This document shows positions 38,784-48,408 of a stretch of 64,000 nt of DNA, piece after piece; positions within the stretch are counted from its first letter, which is position 1; each line of letters opens with the position of its first letter. The notes beneath the pieces are model-generated. The model did no database searches. It had not been told where the DNA came from and worked only from the letters and a program-made list of their open reading frames with translations. Source of the DNA: Kosakonia sacchari (GTDB lineage: Bacteria > Pseudomonadota > Gammaproteobacteria > Enterobacterales > Enterobacteriaceae); the NCBI GenBank assembly GCA_900109485.1, contig FOAY01000002.1:144392-208391 (forward strand), in the 5' to 3' direction. The position numbers and the translations under genes are program-made.

Positions 38784-39500
38784 TCACTGGCAGTAGCGTG
38801 ATGCAAGTTTGTCGAGAAAAGTGAATAACATTCTGTTCATTTCACGGTAATCGTTAGCCCGTAATTCGTCGGGTGACTGGACAAAACGAAAGTCTGCGGC
38901 CCGATGTAACTTCGTTTCGGAATGGGCAATTAATAGTTCGACCACCTCCGGTGTCAGTTCCATGTGGCACTGAAACCCGTAAACCCGTTCAGAATAAGCC
39001 ACTATCTGGCGTGGGCATCCTTCGCTCCAGGCGATAATTTCCGCCTCCGGCGTCAGCCCCGGCATATCGTTATGCCAGTGACCGACATCAAGCGTATTGC
39101 CGAAGTGAGAGAACATTTCGCTCATCGCACCCTTGTCGGTCATAAAAATGGGAAACTTGCCTATCTCTTTTTCCGGACTGTGAGCAAAGGGGGCACCCAA
39201 TGCTTCGCCGATCAGTTGAGCGCCCAGGCAGACACCGATGATGGCTTTACCTGCACACACCGCGGAGGCAATAAGCGCCTGCTCAGCTTTGGCATCAAAA
39301 TGAGCGCATTCTTCCACGGTGACGGAAGGATCCTGCGGGCCGCCCATGATGATCAGCAGATCGATGTCCCGTGCATCTTCGGGAAGTTTTTGGCCCGCAT
39401 AAACACGGGAAAAGGTTACCTCATGGCCGCGACTTATGGCCCAGCTTTCATAAGCGCCGGGCGCTTCGAAACTTTCATGCACAATAAAATGTACTCGCAT
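38784..39500 (-). CDS. Class I glutamine amidotransferase-like protein
   Basis: This 238-residue protein has the GATase-1 fold. The nucleophile Cys lies in GVCLGAQL (about residue 93), the catalytic His in FQCHMELTPE (about 180), and the oxyanion strand is MGGPQDP. It resembles stand-alone GMP-synthase-like amidotransferases whose acceptor is unknown, some of which act on gamma-glutamyl compounds. It is divergent from the AraC gene at 39589. Confidence 0.88.
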   Translation of the reverse strand: MRVHFIVHESFEAPGAYESWAISRGHEVTFSRVYAGQKLPEDARDIDLLIIMGGPQDPSVTVEECAHFDAKAEQALIASAVCAGKAIIGVCLGAQLIGEALGAPFAHSPEKEIGKFPIFMTDKGAMSEMFSHFGNTLDVGHWHNDMPGLTPEAEIIAWSEGCPRQIVAYSERVYGFQCHMELTPEVVELLIAHSETKLHRAADFRFVQSPDELRANDYREMNRMLFTFLDKLASRYCQ

Positions 39501-39588
39501 AGGCGTATGCTCCTGTAATGCTTGTCACAAACTAATTACGCGCACGTTACCCCACCGAAATGGTCGTGCGGGTAACGTCAGCCGAATC

Positions 39589-40383
39589 ATGGTAAACAAG
39601 GGGTTCTCATCTGAAATGCCAGTAAGCATTGATAAAGCGCCAAGACATGATGAAGCGACGGGGTGGTCGGTAACGGCAATTTCTTACCGGCGGGGGGAGG
39701 TGGATCCGCCCCATTACCATCTGGAAGGGCAGTTATTGTTTGCTACCAAAGGCGTTATGCTGGTTGAAACCGCCGACAGACAGTGGGTAATTCCCCCGCA
39801 GCGCGCCCTTTGGATCCCACCGTTGATGATTCACTCTTACAGCATTCTGTCCTGTACGGAATTACGTGCGGTCTACGTCAGTAGCAGCCTTATTGCAGAG
39901 TGTACAAACTTCAGCAGGAACAACCAGGTTCATACCATTAACGCGACTCCGCTGGTGAAGGCGTTAATAAATGGCCTTTTTACTGCTGAATATAACGGCC
40001 CGATAAAGCGAAAAATGGCGCTTTTGCTGCTGGACATTCTCAGCGAGTCACCTTCCGAAGGCGCAGAACTTCCCATGCCGCGTGATGAGCGTTTACTCCG
40101 CGCAGTAAGAGAGCTGATGATCAGCCATCGCTGGGAAGCCTCTCTCATTGACATGGCTGACATTGCTAACATGTCGGAACGGACTTTTTCGCGCCAGTTT
40201 TTACGCGATACAGGGTTCAGCTTCAGGACATGGAAACAGCGAGCCAGGATATACGCCTCGCTGGATCTGCTCTCTGACAACGTGCCCGTTAAACAGATTG
40301 CCTATCAACTCGGCTTTTCGTCTCCTGCTGCGTTTTCTGCTGCCTTTCGTTCAGTGATGGGCGCAACACCCGGTGAATTTTGA
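39589..40383 (+). CDS. AraC-family regulator with cupin sensor
   Basis: This protein of about 264 residues has an N-terminal cupin (PPHYHLEGQLLFATKGVMLVET, WVIPPQRALWIPP) and a C-terminal AraC double HTH (DMADIANMSERTFSRQF, IAYQLGFSSPAAFSAAFR). It resembles NimR/YeaM-type regulators (from memory), which control adjacent efflux genes; none is adjacent here. The start is uncertain: ATG 39589 or 39616. It probably governs the divergent amidotransferase. Confidence 0.85.
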   Translation: MVNKGFSSEMPVSIDKAPRHDEATGWSVTAISYRRGEVDPPHYHLEGQLLFATKGVMLVETADRQWVIPPQRALWIPPLMIHSYSILSCTELRAVYVSSSLIAECTNFSRNNQVHTINATPLVKALINGLFTAEYNGPIKRKMALLLLDILSESPSEGAELPMPRDERLLRAVRELMISHRWEASLIDMADIANMSERTFSRQFLRDTGFSFRTWKQRARIYASLDLLSDNVPVKQIAYQLGFSSPAAFSAAFRSVMGATPGEF

Positions 40384-40399
40384 CCTGACGGCGGGTGAG

Positions 40400-41359
40400 C
40401 TACATAACACCTTTCAGCATGAATGTCGGCTCCTCGTTCAACGCAGGCGCATGCGTTTGAGAGGCTCCATTCTGACGCCTGAAAACGCCCGGTGGAACGC
40501 CCACATATTGCGTGAAGGCCACGTTAAAGGCGCTCGCTGACTGATATCCGATGTGAAAGGCAATCTGTTCGATTTTCTCTTTGCTGCTCACCAGCGCTTT
40601 TTTCGCTAACGACATGCGCCAGAAGAGAAGATATTGCCCTGGCGGCATGCCGACTGTCTCATTGAACGCGGCGAAAAAAGCGGAGCGGGACATCGCGGCG
40701 TGGCGGGCGAGCTGCGCGATTTGCCACTCATCGCCCGGTTTTTCATGCATGAGGTGCAGCGCGACGGCGATCTTTTCATGTTGCAGCCCCTTCAGGATGC
40801 CCGCCGCTTTCGGCAGTTCAGGATTACTGCGTAACGATTCCACCAACAGCAGCTGTAAAAGATGCATTAACACCACGTCACGCCCGGGTCGCCTGGCCCG
40901 GCTTTCCTCACGCAGAAGTTCAAGCAAGGTGACGAAACGTCGTTGTCCTTTAATCAGGATCTCGTTTGGCAGCAAAGAGACGATGAGTTGTTTATCCGGC
41001 GTATCGAATTCACAATGGCCGACATGCATGACCAGATCGGCGGGACCGCTTGCTGCGCCAATTCTCACGTACCCTTCGCTGATAATGGTTGGCATCGTGA
41101 TTTCAGTTGGGCGGGATCTGCCCGCGTTGGTGTTCTCGAAAGAGTAAGCGGCGGGTATCAGAATAAAATCACCGGCAACCAGTAACTTTGGGCCTTGCCC
41201 GTTCACATTGATCAAGCATTCGCCTTCCAGCACGGCGCAATAAAAAGCCTCTCCGCCAGACTCGCGAACAACACGCCACTCTCCGCGCCCCTCAACAAGT
41301 TTTGAATGCGAAGGCTTGGGATTGAGCAGGGCAACGATATCGGTCAACGGATCTGACAT
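40400..41359 (-). CDS. AraC-family regulator
   Basis: This 319-residue protein has a cupin_6-type sensor domain (AFYCAVLEGECLINVNGQGPKLLVAGDFILIPAAYSFE in shape). A C-terminal AraC HTH pair follows (LARHAAMSRSAFFAAF, IAFHIGYQSASAFNVAF). It faces an SDR gene at 41454 across a short divergent region, the usual layout for an AraC regulator of an oxidoreductase. Confidence 0.87.
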   Translation of the reverse strand: MSDPLTDIVALLNPKPSHSKLVEGRGEWRVVRESGGEAFYCAVLEGECLINVNGQGPKLLVAGDFILIPAAYSFENTNAGRSRPTEITMPTIISEGYVRIGAASGPADLVMHVGHCEFDTPDKQLIVSLLPNEILIKGQRRFVTLLELLREESRARRPGRDVVLMHLLQLLLVESLRSNPELPKAAGILKGLQHEKIAVALHLMHEKPGDEWQIAQLARHAAMSRSAFFAAFNETVGMPPGQYLLFWRMSLAKKALVSSKEKIEQIAFHIGYQSASAFNVAFTQYVGVPPGVFRRQNGASQTHAPALNEEPTFMLKGVM

Positions 41360-41453
41360 TGGACGATCTCTAAAGTTTGCGGGACTTTTGATTATATATT
41401 GTCCGGATAGCGGCGGCTATGATCACCGCTCTTGCCATGAAAGAGGATCAAAT

Positions 41454-42224
41454 ATGCCTACTGTACTGATTACCGGTTGTTCTTCAGGCTTTGGCCTTGC
41501 CGCCGCAAAACTTTTTTTACACCACGGCTGGGACGTGATTGCCACGATGAGAACGCCTGACCCGACCTGTTTGCCGGAAAGCGACAAGCTGACGATTTTG
41601 CCGCTCGATATCACTTCCGCGCAGAGTATCAGCCATGTAGTGAAAGAGGCTGGCGCGATTGATGTGCTGGTGAATAATGCGGGCTTTGGCGCGCCAGTAC
41701 CGGTCGAACTCACCTCTTTTGCCTCCGCGCAGCAGTTAATGAACACCAATGTCCTGGGAACATTGTCCTTAACGCAGGCATTTCTGCCGCTGATGAGAGA
41801 GGCAAAATCAGGCGTCACCATCAATGTCTCTTCGTCCGTGACGACCAAAGCGATGCCGCTGATTGGGCTTTATCGCGCCAGTAAAGCGGCGTTGAATGCA
41901 TGGAGCGAGTCCTTGTCCATTGAGGTCAGGCCTTTTGGTATTCGTGTTCATGTCGTGTTACCGGGGCGCTCCCCGGAAACGAAGTTTGGCGAGAATGCGC
42001 GCGCACATTTTGCCGGGATGGACGATCCCGCCTACGGGCAAATGGTGAAGGAATTTATCCAGAGCGTGGGCGACAGCAACTCGCCCGTGACGCATGCTGA
42101 TGATGTAGCGAATGCCATTTTCGCCGTTGCTCAGAATCCAGATGCGCCGCTATACACTGCCGCGGGTGAAGATGCCGAGCTTTGGCTGAAAAAGGCGCAG
42201 CAGCATTCACCCTTCTCTTACTGA
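41454..42224 (+). CDS. Short-chain dehydrogenase/reductase
   Basis: This 256-residue classical SDR has the cofactor loop TGCSSGFGLA, NNAGFGAP, and the catalytic Ser-Tyr-Lys in NVSSSV and YRASKAAL. The tail FGIRVHVVLPGRSPET is typical of retinol-dehydrogenase-like SDRs. ATG 41454 has AGAGGA upstream; a longer in-frame extension would overlap the divergent AraC gene. It is probably regulated by that AraC protein. Confidence 0.87.
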   Translation: MPTVLITGCSSGFGLAAAKLFLHHGWDVIATMRTPDPTCLPESDKLTILPLDITSAQSISHVVKEAGAIDVLVNNAGFGAPVPVELTSFASAQQLMNTNVLGTLSLTQAFLPLMREAKSGVTINVSSSVTTKAMPLIGLYRASKAALNAWSESLSIEVRPFGIRVHVVLPGRSPETKFGENARAHFAGMDDPAYGQMVKEFIQSVGDSNSPVTHADDVANAIFAVAQNPDAPLYTAAGEDAELWLKKAQQHSPFSY

Positions 42225-42259
42225 TGACGCCGAACGAAGAGTATGCGGGGGATTCGCCG

Positions 42260-42289
42260 CATGGTGCAGGAGATTGCTCCTGCGCCATG
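42260..42289. terminator. Strong hairpin between convergent genes
   Basis: CATGGTGCAGGAG (42260-42272) and CTCCTGCGCCATG (42277-42289) pair over 13 bp with one G-U pair and a four-base loop. It lies between the convergent SDR and MBL-fold genes. A T tract is missing, so it may end transcripts weakly or protect 3' ends. Confidence 0.5.
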
Positions 42290-42311
42290 CGATTAAAGCT
42301 GAACGCAATCC

Positions 42312-43148
42312 TCAAGAGCCGGAAAGGCGATATCCCGTATCGGCCCAGGAAACGGTCGCAAACCCAGCCTGCCCCAGGTGCATGCCCGCAATAAGCAGTT
42401 TTTCCCGGACGGCTTGCGCCAGAATTTTTTTGCGGGTCTCTTCGGCCAACGCGGGATCGGCATCAAACAAAATGCTCACCGCCGGTTGCGCCGTCTGAAT
42501 ATGCGGATAATGGACGATATCTCCCCAGATAAGTAAGCTTTTTCCCTCCGAGTCAATGCGAAACCCGCTATGCCCTGGCGTGTGGCCCGGCAGCCATACC
42601 GCAGAAATGCCCGCTGTTATGTTGCCCTCGCTAAAAAAATGGACGTTCCGTGCATAAGCCTCTAACGTCTGGCGCGCCAGCAAGAAATTACGCTGGCCGC
42701 GTTCGCTGGCTATTTTTCGTTTTTCATCATCCCGCCAGTAGTCCGCTTCGCGATGATGCAGGAGAAGTTCCGCATGTTGAAAGACCGGTTGCTTTTCCGC
42801 ATCAAGCAGGCCGCCAATATGGTCCGGATGGCAGTGCGTTACTAACACGGTGTCCACGTCGTTGTGGCTGATTCCGAGGGCGGCGAGGTTGGCTTTGAGC
42901 TGCCCGCCCGCGTTGTTCAGCCCTCCGGTACCGGCGTCAACCAGAATGGTTCGCCCCCGCCCGCGAATGAGATAGCCGTTGATATGGATATTACCGGGTT
43001 CAGCGATTCCGGCGCGATGCTGAATGAATGCGGCATCCTCTGTGGCAATACCTGACAGTAACGCCAGGCTGGCGGACATATTGCCGTCACTCACCGCAGT
43101 GACCTGAAAATCGCCAATCTGGCGTGATGGAAAAGTAAGAGGGTGCAT
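42312..43148 (-). CDS. Metallo-beta-lactamase-fold hydrolase
   Basis: This 278-residue MBL-fold protein has the zinc motif THCHPDHIGG (HxHxDH, about residues 100-110), a later LPGHTPGHS histidine and WGDIVHYP. These features match quorum-quenching lactonase-like and other MBL hydrolases; the substrate is unknown. No export signal is evident. I chose ATG 43148, which has GAGGT upstream. It is divergent from a LysR gene that probably controls it. Confidence 0.86.
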   Translation of the reverse strand: MHPLTFPSRQIGDFQVTAVSDGNMSASLALLSGIATEDAAFIQHRAGIAEPGNIHINGYLIRGRGRTILVDAGTGGLNNAGGQLKANLAALGISHNDVDTVLVTHCHPDHIGGLLDAEKQPVFQHAELLLHHREADYWRDDEKRKIASERGQRNFLLARQTLEAYARNVHFFSEGNITAGISAVWLPGHTPGHSGFRIDSEGKSLLIWGDIVHYPHIQTAQPAVSILFDADPALAEETRKKILAQAVREKLLIAGMHLGQAGFATVSWADTGYRLSGS

Positions 43149-43328
43149 AAATACCTCAGGATGAGTTTTTGGCGTACGGGTACGGGGCAGGAGATCCAAA
43201 GCAACGAATCCGCTTAATGACTTTTGATCATGCTATAAGGTGTATACCGGCCTGGAAATCGATAATATTTCATTGTTCAGTGACATTAACTCACTGAGTG
43301 GCGTTATCAGCACAGAGGAAGGCCCTTT

Positions 43329-44240
43329 ATGCGCAGAAAAATACCCAGTAGCACTTCCCTGCAGGCTTTTGATGCCGCCGCAAGGCACGGCAGCTTTGCC
43401 CGGGCCGCAGAAGAACTCTCCCTGACGGAAGGGGCCATTAGCCGTCAGATTGCCCGCCTTGAATCGTTACTGAATTGCAGACTGTTTGACCGTACGGGAA
43501 GCCGCGTAAAGCTTAACCCCGCAGGCGCACGCTATGCGCGTCATGTCCACGAAACGCTGGCGCGGCTCGAAAGGGATAGCCAATACATCATGGGGTTGCC
43601 GGAGGGGAATAAGAGTCTGGATATTGCCGTGCTGCCGACCTTTTCCAGCCGCTGGCTGATCCCGCGCCTGGGCGGCTTCAGGTCATTGCATCCGGACATA
43701 ACGGTAAATATTGCGGCCAGTACCGACCCTTTTATTCTGAGCGGCAGTGGCTTTGACGCCGTGATCCATTTTGAACATCCCGCATGGACCGGCATGCGCA
43801 TGCAGTTTCTGTTTCAGGAAAAACTGGTTCCGGTGTGCCACCCTGCGTTGTTATCGCAAGGTAACGTTGATGAACAGTTAAACGCGCTTCCACGGATTCA
43901 CCGACGGCAGAACCCGGATGCGTGGTATCGCTATGCCCGCGAAAGTAACATCAACCTGGATAATCCAGGGCTGGGGGTGCGCTACGACCTGCATGAAATG
44001 GCCATCGCTGCCGTTATGGCGGGACAAGGTGTGGCGCTGGTGCCGCGCATGTATGTCGAAAATGAATTGAGGCGCGGTCTGCTTGTTTCTCCCTGGCCAG
44101 AATCCGCAAGCCTGAGCAAAACATTCTGTTTAATCAAACCGACGGAAACCGGAATGAATGAAGCGGCGTTAGAGGATTTTGAACGCTGGCTGCTGGCTGA
44201 AATCAATCCCGCTGCTGGAGCATTGCAGCAAGAGGCTTAA
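43329..44240 (+). CDS. LysR-family regulator, GcvA-like
   Basis: This 303-residue protein has an N-terminal winged HTH (SLQAFDAAARHGSFARAAEELSLTEGAISRQIARLE) and a periplasmic-binding-like effector domain. The GcvA-type opening and PTFSSRWLIPRLGGF are typical of the GcvA subgroup. It faces the MBL-fold gene with 180 bp between starts, so it probably regulates that gene and itself. Confidence 0.88.
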   Translation: MRRKIPSSTSLQAFDAAARHGSFARAAEELSLTEGAISRQIARLESLLNCRLFDRTGSRVKLNPAGARYARHVHETLARLERDSQYIMGLPEGNKSLDIAVLPTFSSRWLIPRLGGFRSLHPDITVNIAASTDPFILSGSGFDAVIHFEHPAWTGMRMQFLFQEKLVPVCHPALLSQGNVDEQLNALPRIHRRQNPDAWYRYARESNINLDNPGLGVRYDLHEMAIAAVMAGQGVALVPRMYVENELRRGLLVSPWPESASLSKTFCLIKPTETGMNEAALEDFERWLLAEINPAAGALQQEA

Positions 44241-44282
44241 CGTTTATCATCGCCCTCTCAACACTGCCATCGCTAAAATAAG

Positions 44283-44312
44283 GGCGGCCTGACTCTTTTT
44301 CAGAGGGCCGCC
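44283..44312 (-). terminator. Probable terminator of siderophore operon
   Basis: GGCGGCC (44283-44289) and GGCCGCC (44306-44312) form the outer stem, with an inner CTCT/AGAG pairing. On the minus strand the stem is followed by CTTATTTTAG. It lies about 30 bp beyond the last siderophore gene. Confidence 0.5.
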
Positions 44313-44340
44313 TGTCGTGCCAGAAGGTAAACCGTTTTCT

Positions 44341-45522
44341 TCAGTTTTCGAGCCAAATAAACTCAGGTGGAGAATGCATCAGGAAGTTCTGGTGCGATAT
44401 GTTCCAGGCGTAAGCGCCCGCCAGGCTGAACACCAGCCAGTCACCCGGCGCCAGCGCGGCAACGGGCTGCTGGCGCGCCAGCACATCTTTTGGCGTACAG
44501 AGTTGCCCGACCAGCGTCACACGTTCATCTTTTATCCATTCAGCGTTTTGTTCGCGCCGCAATATGCTGAACGGGTGGTTATGGCTTTGCGCTGCAGGGG
44601 TGCGAAAATGGTGCGTTCCCCCGCGACCAATCGCAAACCATTCGCCGAGATTCTTTTTGATGTCCAGCACTTCCATGACGTAATAGCCGCAGGCTGCGGC
44701 AATGTAACGACCACACTCAAAGCGCAGCGTCCAGCCTTGCGCCTGGCTGAATTGCGTCACGTCTGGCAGGCGCTGGCAAAAAGACGTCCAGTCAAAGTGA
44801 TGTTGCGGTTCAAGGTAGTTAATACCGATACCGCCGCCGACGTTAATCAAGTCAATGTCCAGCGACCAGCGATCGCACCAGGTACGAACCTTGTCCAGAT
44901 ACAGACGGATCAACGCCAGATGGTTATCCACATCCAGTTGGTGAGACATCAGATGGAAGTGAAAACCGCGCAGATTGATGTGCGGAGAACGGGCGATTTC
45001 GCGTAATGCAGCGGGCAGATCATGCTCATCGAGACCAAAAGGCGTCGGTTTGCCTCCCATCATCAGACGCGTACCGCCGAGCCCCTCCAGCGCAATGTTC
45101 ATCCGCAACAGTACGGAGACCGTTCGATTCTCCTCAAGCGCGATAGCCTGTAAACGACGCAGCTCGGTTAAACTCTCCACGTGTACAACTTCCACGCCGA
45201 ACTGCACCGCCTGGTGCAGTTCACTCTGCAGCTTGCCGGGGCCGCCGAAAATCAGCGGTTTGCCAGCCACCTGCTCACGTAACCAGTTGAGTTCGCCACC
45301 GGATGCCGCTTCAAAGCCATCGACGTACTCGCATAATGTACGGAGTATGGGGGCTTCAGGATTCGCTTTTGCGGCGTAAAACAGTTCACAACCCGCTGGC
45401 AATGCATGACGCATGCTGCGGATATGCTGGCGCAGTGCAACGAGATCATACACATAAGCGCAAAACGGCTCTGAGCGCTGTTGCTGCAACTGTTGCAGCG
45501 CCTCTCTGACTTTCGGCGTCAT
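44341..45522 (-). CDS. PLP-dependent decarboxylase, SbnH-like
   Basis: This 393-residue fold-III decarboxylase of the diaminopimelate/ornithine type has the PLP lysine in YAAKANP (about residue 51). It also has GGGIGI for phosphate binding and the active-site cysteine region GQLCTPKDVLA. In NIS siderophore pathways (SbnH of staphyloferrin B, AcsE of achromobactin) such enzymes decarboxylate an amino-acid building block or an intermediate. Its ATG overlaps the stop of the synthetase gene upstream (ATGA). It is the last gene of the operon. Confidence 0.85.
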   Translation of the reverse strand: MTPKVREALQQLQQQRSEPFCAYVYDLVALRQHIRSMRHALPAGCELFYAAKANPEAPILRTLCEYVDGFEAASGGELNWLREQVAGKPLIFGGPGKLQSELHQAVQFGVEVVHVESLTELRRLQAIALEENRTVSVLLRMNIALEGLGGTRLMMGGKPTPFGLDEHDLPAALREIARSPHINLRGFHFHLMSHQLDVDNHLALIRLYLDKVRTWCDRWSLDIDLINVGGGIGINYLEPQHHFDWTSFCQRLPDVTQFSQAQGWTLRFECGRYIAAACGYYVMEVLDIKKNLGEWFAIGRGGTHHFRTPAAQSHNHPFSILRREQNAEWIKDERVTLVGQLCTPKDVLARQQPVAALAPGDWLVFSLAGAYAWNISHQNFLMHSPPEFIWLEN

Positions 45523-47276
45523 TGCGCGCTCCTCATCGGATGTTGCAGCAGGGTGTAATCCGCGTGTTTATCCGCTTTGCGTAGCAGGCGGGTTTTCAGA
45601 TTGTTTTTTGACGGGATAGCGCCGCCCTCGAGGATCGCAGCGATTTCCGGCTGATGCCGCCAACGGCCAAGTTGCGCCGCCAGTAAATCCCACAATTGCT
45701 GTTCCAGTACCTGATCGTCATCGGCCAGGCGGAACAGCACTTCCGACAGGTGATTGATCAGGAGGCAATAGGCCACGCGACGCCAGCCCTGTTCACGGCT
45801 GTACCAGACGGACTGTCTGGCACGTTCGGACATCATCGCCAAATCGGAGGCTGACCAGCGCTCGGTGGTGAGTTTTGTGCCTTCCAGATCGCGTACCCAT
45901 AGCTGAGTCGGCAGGTGATTTTCAATGGAAACCAGAATGTTTTGCAGATGTGGCTCAAACACCATTCCTTCCGTGAAGAACGCGTCCAGCACACCAGGAA
46001 GTAGTACCGACAGATACCTGTCGAGCCACAGCACATTCGCCTGCTGTAGGGAGAGCCCCTGCGCTGCACTCAACTGTTGAATTTGCAGGTGAAGAGGACT
46101 GTGGCCCTGATGGTCGAGCGCAAACAGCGATGCTGCCAGCCAGGGCTGTTGATCGGCGAGGTTCTCCCGGTAAAGAATGCCGAAGCACTCTTGTAAATGG
46201 CGCACCTCTTCGGCTTCGTCTGCTTGCGCCAGCGCGGAGAAATCAAGGCTGCTGGCGGCTGGCTCGCGCATGATGTGGAAGCCAGGCACCGTGCTTTCCA
46301 GACGCGCAAAACGGTGTTCAAGTAGCGTATTCAGCGCAACTGCGCTTTCCAGTTCATACCAGGCATTCTTGCGGACACAGTTGGTGAGCCGCACATGAAT
46401 GGAGCATTTAAGGTAATAGGGCAGATCGGCGCGATACAACGTACGCACCGACGATGTCGCCGCGAATTCTGCGCCTGTGAGTCCCAGCGGCGTGATGAGC
46501 CCGCAGCTAACGGCACGCGCATAAAGCGGCGACTGCGTGATGTGGCGAACCTCCCATGGATGGCAAGGATAGCAGTGCTCGCCATGGAGTTTATCCAGCA
46601 TTGCCGTAACGGGCGCACTGCCCCGAACCTGTAACAGCGAGGGATGAATGCGGAACCAGAACAGCGGGAAGCGTGCGGCGACTTCGGGCGAGCAAGCCAG
46701 TAGCGCCTCTGGCGTCACACCCTGACGGCTTTTCGGGCTAGGATGCATCGGATGGCCCCAAAGCAGACGCTCTTCGCTTTGGATATAGCTATGCTCGCTT
46801 GCCTGCTTTGGCAGATGCTGCAGAAAAGAGGCCGTCACCTGGACGCTGTTTTCAATCTGATCCAGCAGTTCTACATCGGGTAATTGTCCGGTCTGACGCA
46901 CCATATCATTGACCAGCAACGCCATTGCTTCGCTACAACGGACGGCCCGCCACGGGCGACCAAACTCTTTTATAAACGGGGTGCCGATAAAGTCGCCGCG
47001 ATCCAATAAACTCCAGCGGATAGCCCGGATGGCGAGTAACGTGCGGCCATCCTCTCCCATTTGCAGCAAAATCACTTTGCCCGAGACCATCCGGCTGGCT
47101 AACGACAACGGAATATTGCCCTGGCGTACCTGTTTAACGCGTCCCGCCGGGCGGGCAAATTCGCGAATATAGCAGTTCAGCAGTGCTGTCAGCCCGGCAA
47201 ATTCCGCCTGCTCCCTTTCCGGGGGGACTTTTACTGCCAGCAGTGGATTTTCACGAACGGCGAGTGATACGGACAT
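45519..47276 (-). CDS. NIS siderophore synthetase (IucA/IucC family)
   Basis: This 585-residue IucA/IucC-family ATP-dependent synthetase has the nucleotide motif HPMHPSPKSRQG, a CHPWE segment, SSVRTLY and KCSIHVRLTN. The C-terminal part is FhuF-like. It condenses a carboxylate such as citrate with an amine or alcohol without an NRPS. I chose ATG 47276 (MSVSLAVREN); longer frames overlap the MFS gene by far more than the 26 bp seen here. Which acyl and nucleophile it uses cannot be read. Confidence 0.87.
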   Translation of the reverse strand: MSVSLAVRENPLLAVKVPPEREQAEFAGLTALLNCYIREFARPAGRVKQVRQGNIPLSLASRMVSGKVILLQMGEDGRTLLAIRAIRWSLLDRGDFIGTPFIKEFGRPWRAVRCSEAMALLVNDMVRQTGQLPDVELLDQIENSVQVTASFLQHLPKQASEHSYIQSEERLLWGHPMHPSPKSRQGVTPEALLACSPEVAARFPLFWFRIHPSLLQVRGSAPVTAMLDKLHGEHCYPCHPWEVRHITQSPLYARAVSCGLITPLGLTGAEFAATSSVRTLYRADLPYYLKCSIHVRLTNCVRKNAWYELESAVALNTLLEHRFARLESTVPGFHIMREPAASSLDFSALAQADEAEEVRHLQECFGILYRENLADQQPWLAASLFALDHQGHSPLHLQIQQLSAAQGLSLQQANVLWLDRYLSVLLPGVLDAFFTEGMVFEPHLQNILVSIENHLPTQLWVRDLEGTKLTTERWSASDLAMMSERARQSVWYSREQGWRRVAYCLLINHLSEVLFRLADDDQVLEQQLWDLLAAQLGRWRHQPEIAAILEGGAIPSKNNLKTRLLRKADKHADYTLLQHPMRSAQ

Positions 47277-48408
47277 AACCTGATCCTCGTAAAGGGGAAA
47301 TAACAAAGAGTAAGACGGCGGCTGAAGCCGCCGCCGCTGAAGCCAGGAAAGGAGCCTGTAATGACACATGCGAAACCAACCAGCCCGCACCAATACCGGC
47401 AGCCACGCCAGCCCACTTGCCGGCGGCATCGATCTGTCCGAACTGCTTCCCGGCGCTGTGTTGGCGAATGGTGTCGCTCAGCATTTGATTGGCGCCGCTG
47501 TAAGCCAGCAGCATGCCGCAACCAAACAGCGAGCGAGCCGCCAGCAGCGATGACGCCCCGACTAACTGGCTGTGCCACAGTGCCGCCACCGCAATCAGCG
47601 CCATGCCTGGCACAAAATACAGGCTGCGTCCTGCCAGGCGGTGCCAAAGTGGCAAAAGCAGCAGATAGATCAGATGTGGCCAGCTATAGAACACACCGAT
47701 CAGCACCTCCGTACGGAGCCAATGTGCGGCATAGGGCAGGAAGTAGGGGAATGTCACCACCATGGCGAAGTTGAACAGGAACTGCATCGCCCACAGATAA
47801 TGAAACGTGGATTTGATGCCGTTGTTCTGCACTGCACGATATGTCGGCTCAATGGCTGGATCGGCGGGCAGCCGCAGGCTGAGCAGCAAGCCACACAGCG
47901 ATAATATTGCCAGCCCAAGCCACAGACGCTGGCCAATATCGGGTTGCCACATCAGAACTCCGCCTATTAGCGGTGGCGCGCTCAGCAGCGCTAACCGGGC
48001 GGAAGATTGCGTCCAGTTAAGGGCTTTCGCCAGTTGTTCACCGCGCAGATGCGAGGAAAGATAGCCATTCGCCGCAGCCAGGGTTCCTCCCGCAACTCCC
48101 TGCAATGCGAGTGCGACGATCAACCATGGCAACGAGGGCGATACGCCAGCCAGTAAAAATGCGCATGTCAGCCCGCACAATGCCCGTTGCAGCGACAACC
48201 GCCGCCCGTAGCGATCGGCAAACCGTCCCCACCACGCGGCAGAGAGCGCCGTCATCACTGAAGGCAGGCTGAACAGAACGCCCGCCCACAGGCTGCGTTC
48301 AGCGATGCCAAATGAAACCAGCAGCCGTGGCAGATAGAGCGGTACGCCAAGTACGGTAAACGCGGCCAGGAAGTGGCAGGCCAGAACCACCGGCAACGTA
48401 CTGCGCAT
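47251..48408 (-). CDS. MFS transporter, probable siderophore exporter
   Basis: This 385-residue major facilitator has about 12 membrane segments and the inter-domain motif GRFADRYGRRLSLQRA after segment 2. Its position between two NIS synthetase genes matches SbnD/YhcA-type siderophore exporters. The start ATG overlaps the preceding synthetase stop by one base (TAATG). It should pump the finished siderophore out of the cytoplasm. Confidence 0.85.
   Translation of the reverse strand: MRSTLPVVLACHFLAAFTVLGVPLYLPRLLVSFGIAERSLWAGVLFSLPSVMTALSAAWWGRFADRYGRRLSLQRALCGLTCAFLLAGVSPSLPWLIVALALQGVAGGTLAAANGYLSSHLRGEQLAKALNWTQSSARLALLSAPPLIGGVLMWQPDIGQRLWLGLAILSLCGLLLSLRLPADPAIEPTYRAVQNNGIKSTFHYLWAMQFLFNFAMVVTFPYFLPYAAHWLRTEVLIGVFYSWPHLIYLLLLPLWHRLAGRSLYFVPGMALIAVAALWHSQLVGASSLLAARSLFGCGMLLAYSGANQMLSDTIRQHSAGKQFGQIDAAGKWAGVAAGIGAGWLVSHVSLQAPFLASAAAASAAVLLFVISPLRGSGYVRITRRS

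Noticed and set aside
44317..45006. Plus-strand frame of about 229 codons
   Set aside because: It lies antisense to the PLP decarboxylase gene whose catalytic motifs are intact.
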